Origin: Bryobacterales bacterium
GTDB lineage: Bacteria; Acidobacteriota; Terriglobia; Bryobacterales; Bryobacteraceae
Assembly: GCA_003132865.1 (NCBI GenBank)
Contig: PKYZ01000585.1
Location: 2,843-8,416 of the forward strand
Direction: 5' to 3'
Length of the DNA: 5,574 nucleotides
Of this stretch, positions 4,871-5,574 are shown one piece after another; position 1 is the stretch's first letter, and every line of letters starts with the position of its first letter. Made by a program: the position numbers and the translations under genes. The notes under the pieces are model-generated. The model saw nothing but the letters and a program-made list of their open reading frames with translations. It had not been told where the DNA came from and searched no databases.

Positions 4871-5574
4871 ATCTGGGAAGCAAGAAGCATTGAGTGTGTG
4901 CGCCTAAGCTGGGTGGGCCGGGACGGGAGGTGGAAGCGTTCGGAGCGACCACGCCAGAGTTGGAAAGGATGGCGGCCTAGCTAGCTGCGTGCGAGAAACG
5001 TAGTATCGGTGGCGATGGAAAGCACGGGAGTGTACTGGATCGCGCCGCATGAGGTATTGGAGAGGACCGGATTGGAGACCCGGCAGTTGGCCAGGGTGTC
5101 GGGGCGGAAGAAGACCGACCGGGTGGACTGTAGGTGGATTCAGCGATTGCACAGTTGCGGGCTGCTGCTAGGCTCGTTCCGGCCGGACGAACAGGTGTGC
5201 ATGCTACGGACCCTGGTGCGAGACCAAGCCATTCTGGTGGCGGAGACTGGAGATTGGCTACGGCGGATGCAGAAGAGCCTGGATCAGATGAATGTACGCG
5301 CGTGCACCGGGCGGTATCGGATATCGATGGGTGACCGGGATGGCCATCGTACGGGCCATCGTGGGGGGAGAGCGGGACGCCCGTCAATTGGCCCAGTTGC
5401 GGGATCGGCGGTGCCACCAGAGCGAGGAGGCCATCGCCGAGCAATTGAGCGGGCATTGGCGTGCGGACCACTTGTTCACGCTGGGGCAAGCCCTGAAGAT
5501 GTACGACGCCATCCAGGAGCGCATCGCGGAGTATGAGCGGGAGATTATGGAGGAGTGCCGCGGGCAAGCGGCGC
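4843..5574 (+). pseudogene. IS110-family transposase, decayed, 5' part
   Basis: IS110 transposases are DEDD (RuvC-like) recombinases that work with a bridge RNA. Reading in order: GTG start at 4843, GTDLGSKKH (first catalytic Asp at 4870), stop TGA at 4891, then EVEAFGATTPELERMAA, stop TAG at 4978. A CTAG duplication (4977-4984) shifts frame; VAMESTGVYWIAPHEVLERTG follows (catalytic Glu at 5018), then GRKKTDRVDC (Asp at 5117 and 5126) and LRRMQKSLDQMNVR. A GC insertion in 5297-5302 moves to VHRAVSDIDG, and loss of one G at 5329-5331 moves to VTGMAIVRAIVGGERDARQL and on to the window edge. About six residues seem deleted between GLE and TRQLARV. The catalytic residues survive, but the protein cannot be made whole. 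The C-terminal IS116/IS110/IS902 domain lies beyond the window. Family is certain; individual lesions are inferred from memory of intact relatives. Confidence 0.88.
4843..5574 (+). mobile_element. Remnant IS110-family insertion sequence, right part outside the window
   Basis: The element is identified by its decayed transposase. IS110 elements lack classical terminal inverted repeats, so the left boundary cannot be fixed; 4843 is only the first recognisable transposase codon. Because the ABC-F stop is two bases earlier, any left end must lie within the 3' end of that gene, perhaps in the 4815-4842 GC-rich stretch. No bridge-RNA fold is claimed. Confidence 0.65.

Noticed and set aside
5290..5340. 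Programmed frameshifting in the transposase
   Set aside because: IS110 transposases are normally a single frame, no slippery heptamer is visible, and there are also two nonsense codons and further indels, so decay is the simpler explanation.
4977..5545. Minus-strand frame of 196 codons over the transposase
   Set aside because: It is antisense to recognisable IS110 motifs and has no protein-like features.
1..5574. CRISPR array, tRNA or rRNA genes
   Set aside because: No regularly spaced repeats and no tRNA- or rRNA-like sequence were seen; the only regular repeats are the short purine-rich units at 4737-4814.

Overview
This 5.6 kb window is bacterial, GC-rich and compact on both strands. Three things fit an acidobacterium (for example the Bryobacterales/Solibacter group): a Tat-exported GH116-type glycosidase, an Uup-like ABC-F ATPase, and a PIN toxin-antitoxin pair beside an IS110 remnant. 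That assignment is inference from gene style, because the window holds no rRNA or other marker.

Layout, left to right. Positions 1-869 (minus) hold the first 289 residues of a GH116-family glycoside hydrolase with a twin-arginine signal; its 3' end lies outside the window. Positions 870-1431 have no convincing gene, only a G-rich tract with quadruplex potential and two inverted repeats. Positions 1432-1620 (minus) encode a small acidic protein of 62 residues, possibly the C-terminal stump of a larger one. Positions 1693-2417 (plus) are a two-gene type II toxin-antitoxin operon: a ribbon-helix-helix-like antitoxin behind a strong Shine-Dalgarno sequence, then a PIN-domain ribonuclease toxin whose start codon overlaps the antitoxin stop by one base. 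Positions 2418-2576 are non-coding but contain a short stretch that resembles the C-terminus of another PIN domain.

Positions 2577-2915 (minus) encode a small three-helix membrane protein of unknown function. It diverges, with only 23 bp between the starts, from a complete ABC-F ATPase at 2939-4840. The last ~34 codons of the ABC-F gene run through a purine-rich direct-repeat tract that looks like intergenic DNA captured into the reading frame. Two bases after its stop begins the 5' part of an IS110-family transposase (4843 to the window end). This transposase is plainly decayed: two nonsense codons, a 4-bp CTAG duplication, a 2-bp insertion, a 1-bp deletion and a probable in-frame deletion.

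I see no multi-gene pathway. The genes look functionally independent: polysaccharide or glucoside breakdown outside the cytoplasm, a stability/defence toxin-antitoxin module, a translation-associated ATPase, and a dead insertion sequence. I found no strong candidate for a new biological system. The best second-look items are the repeat-derived ABC-F tail, the transposase lesions that can be reconstructed base by base, and the possible PIN remnant.
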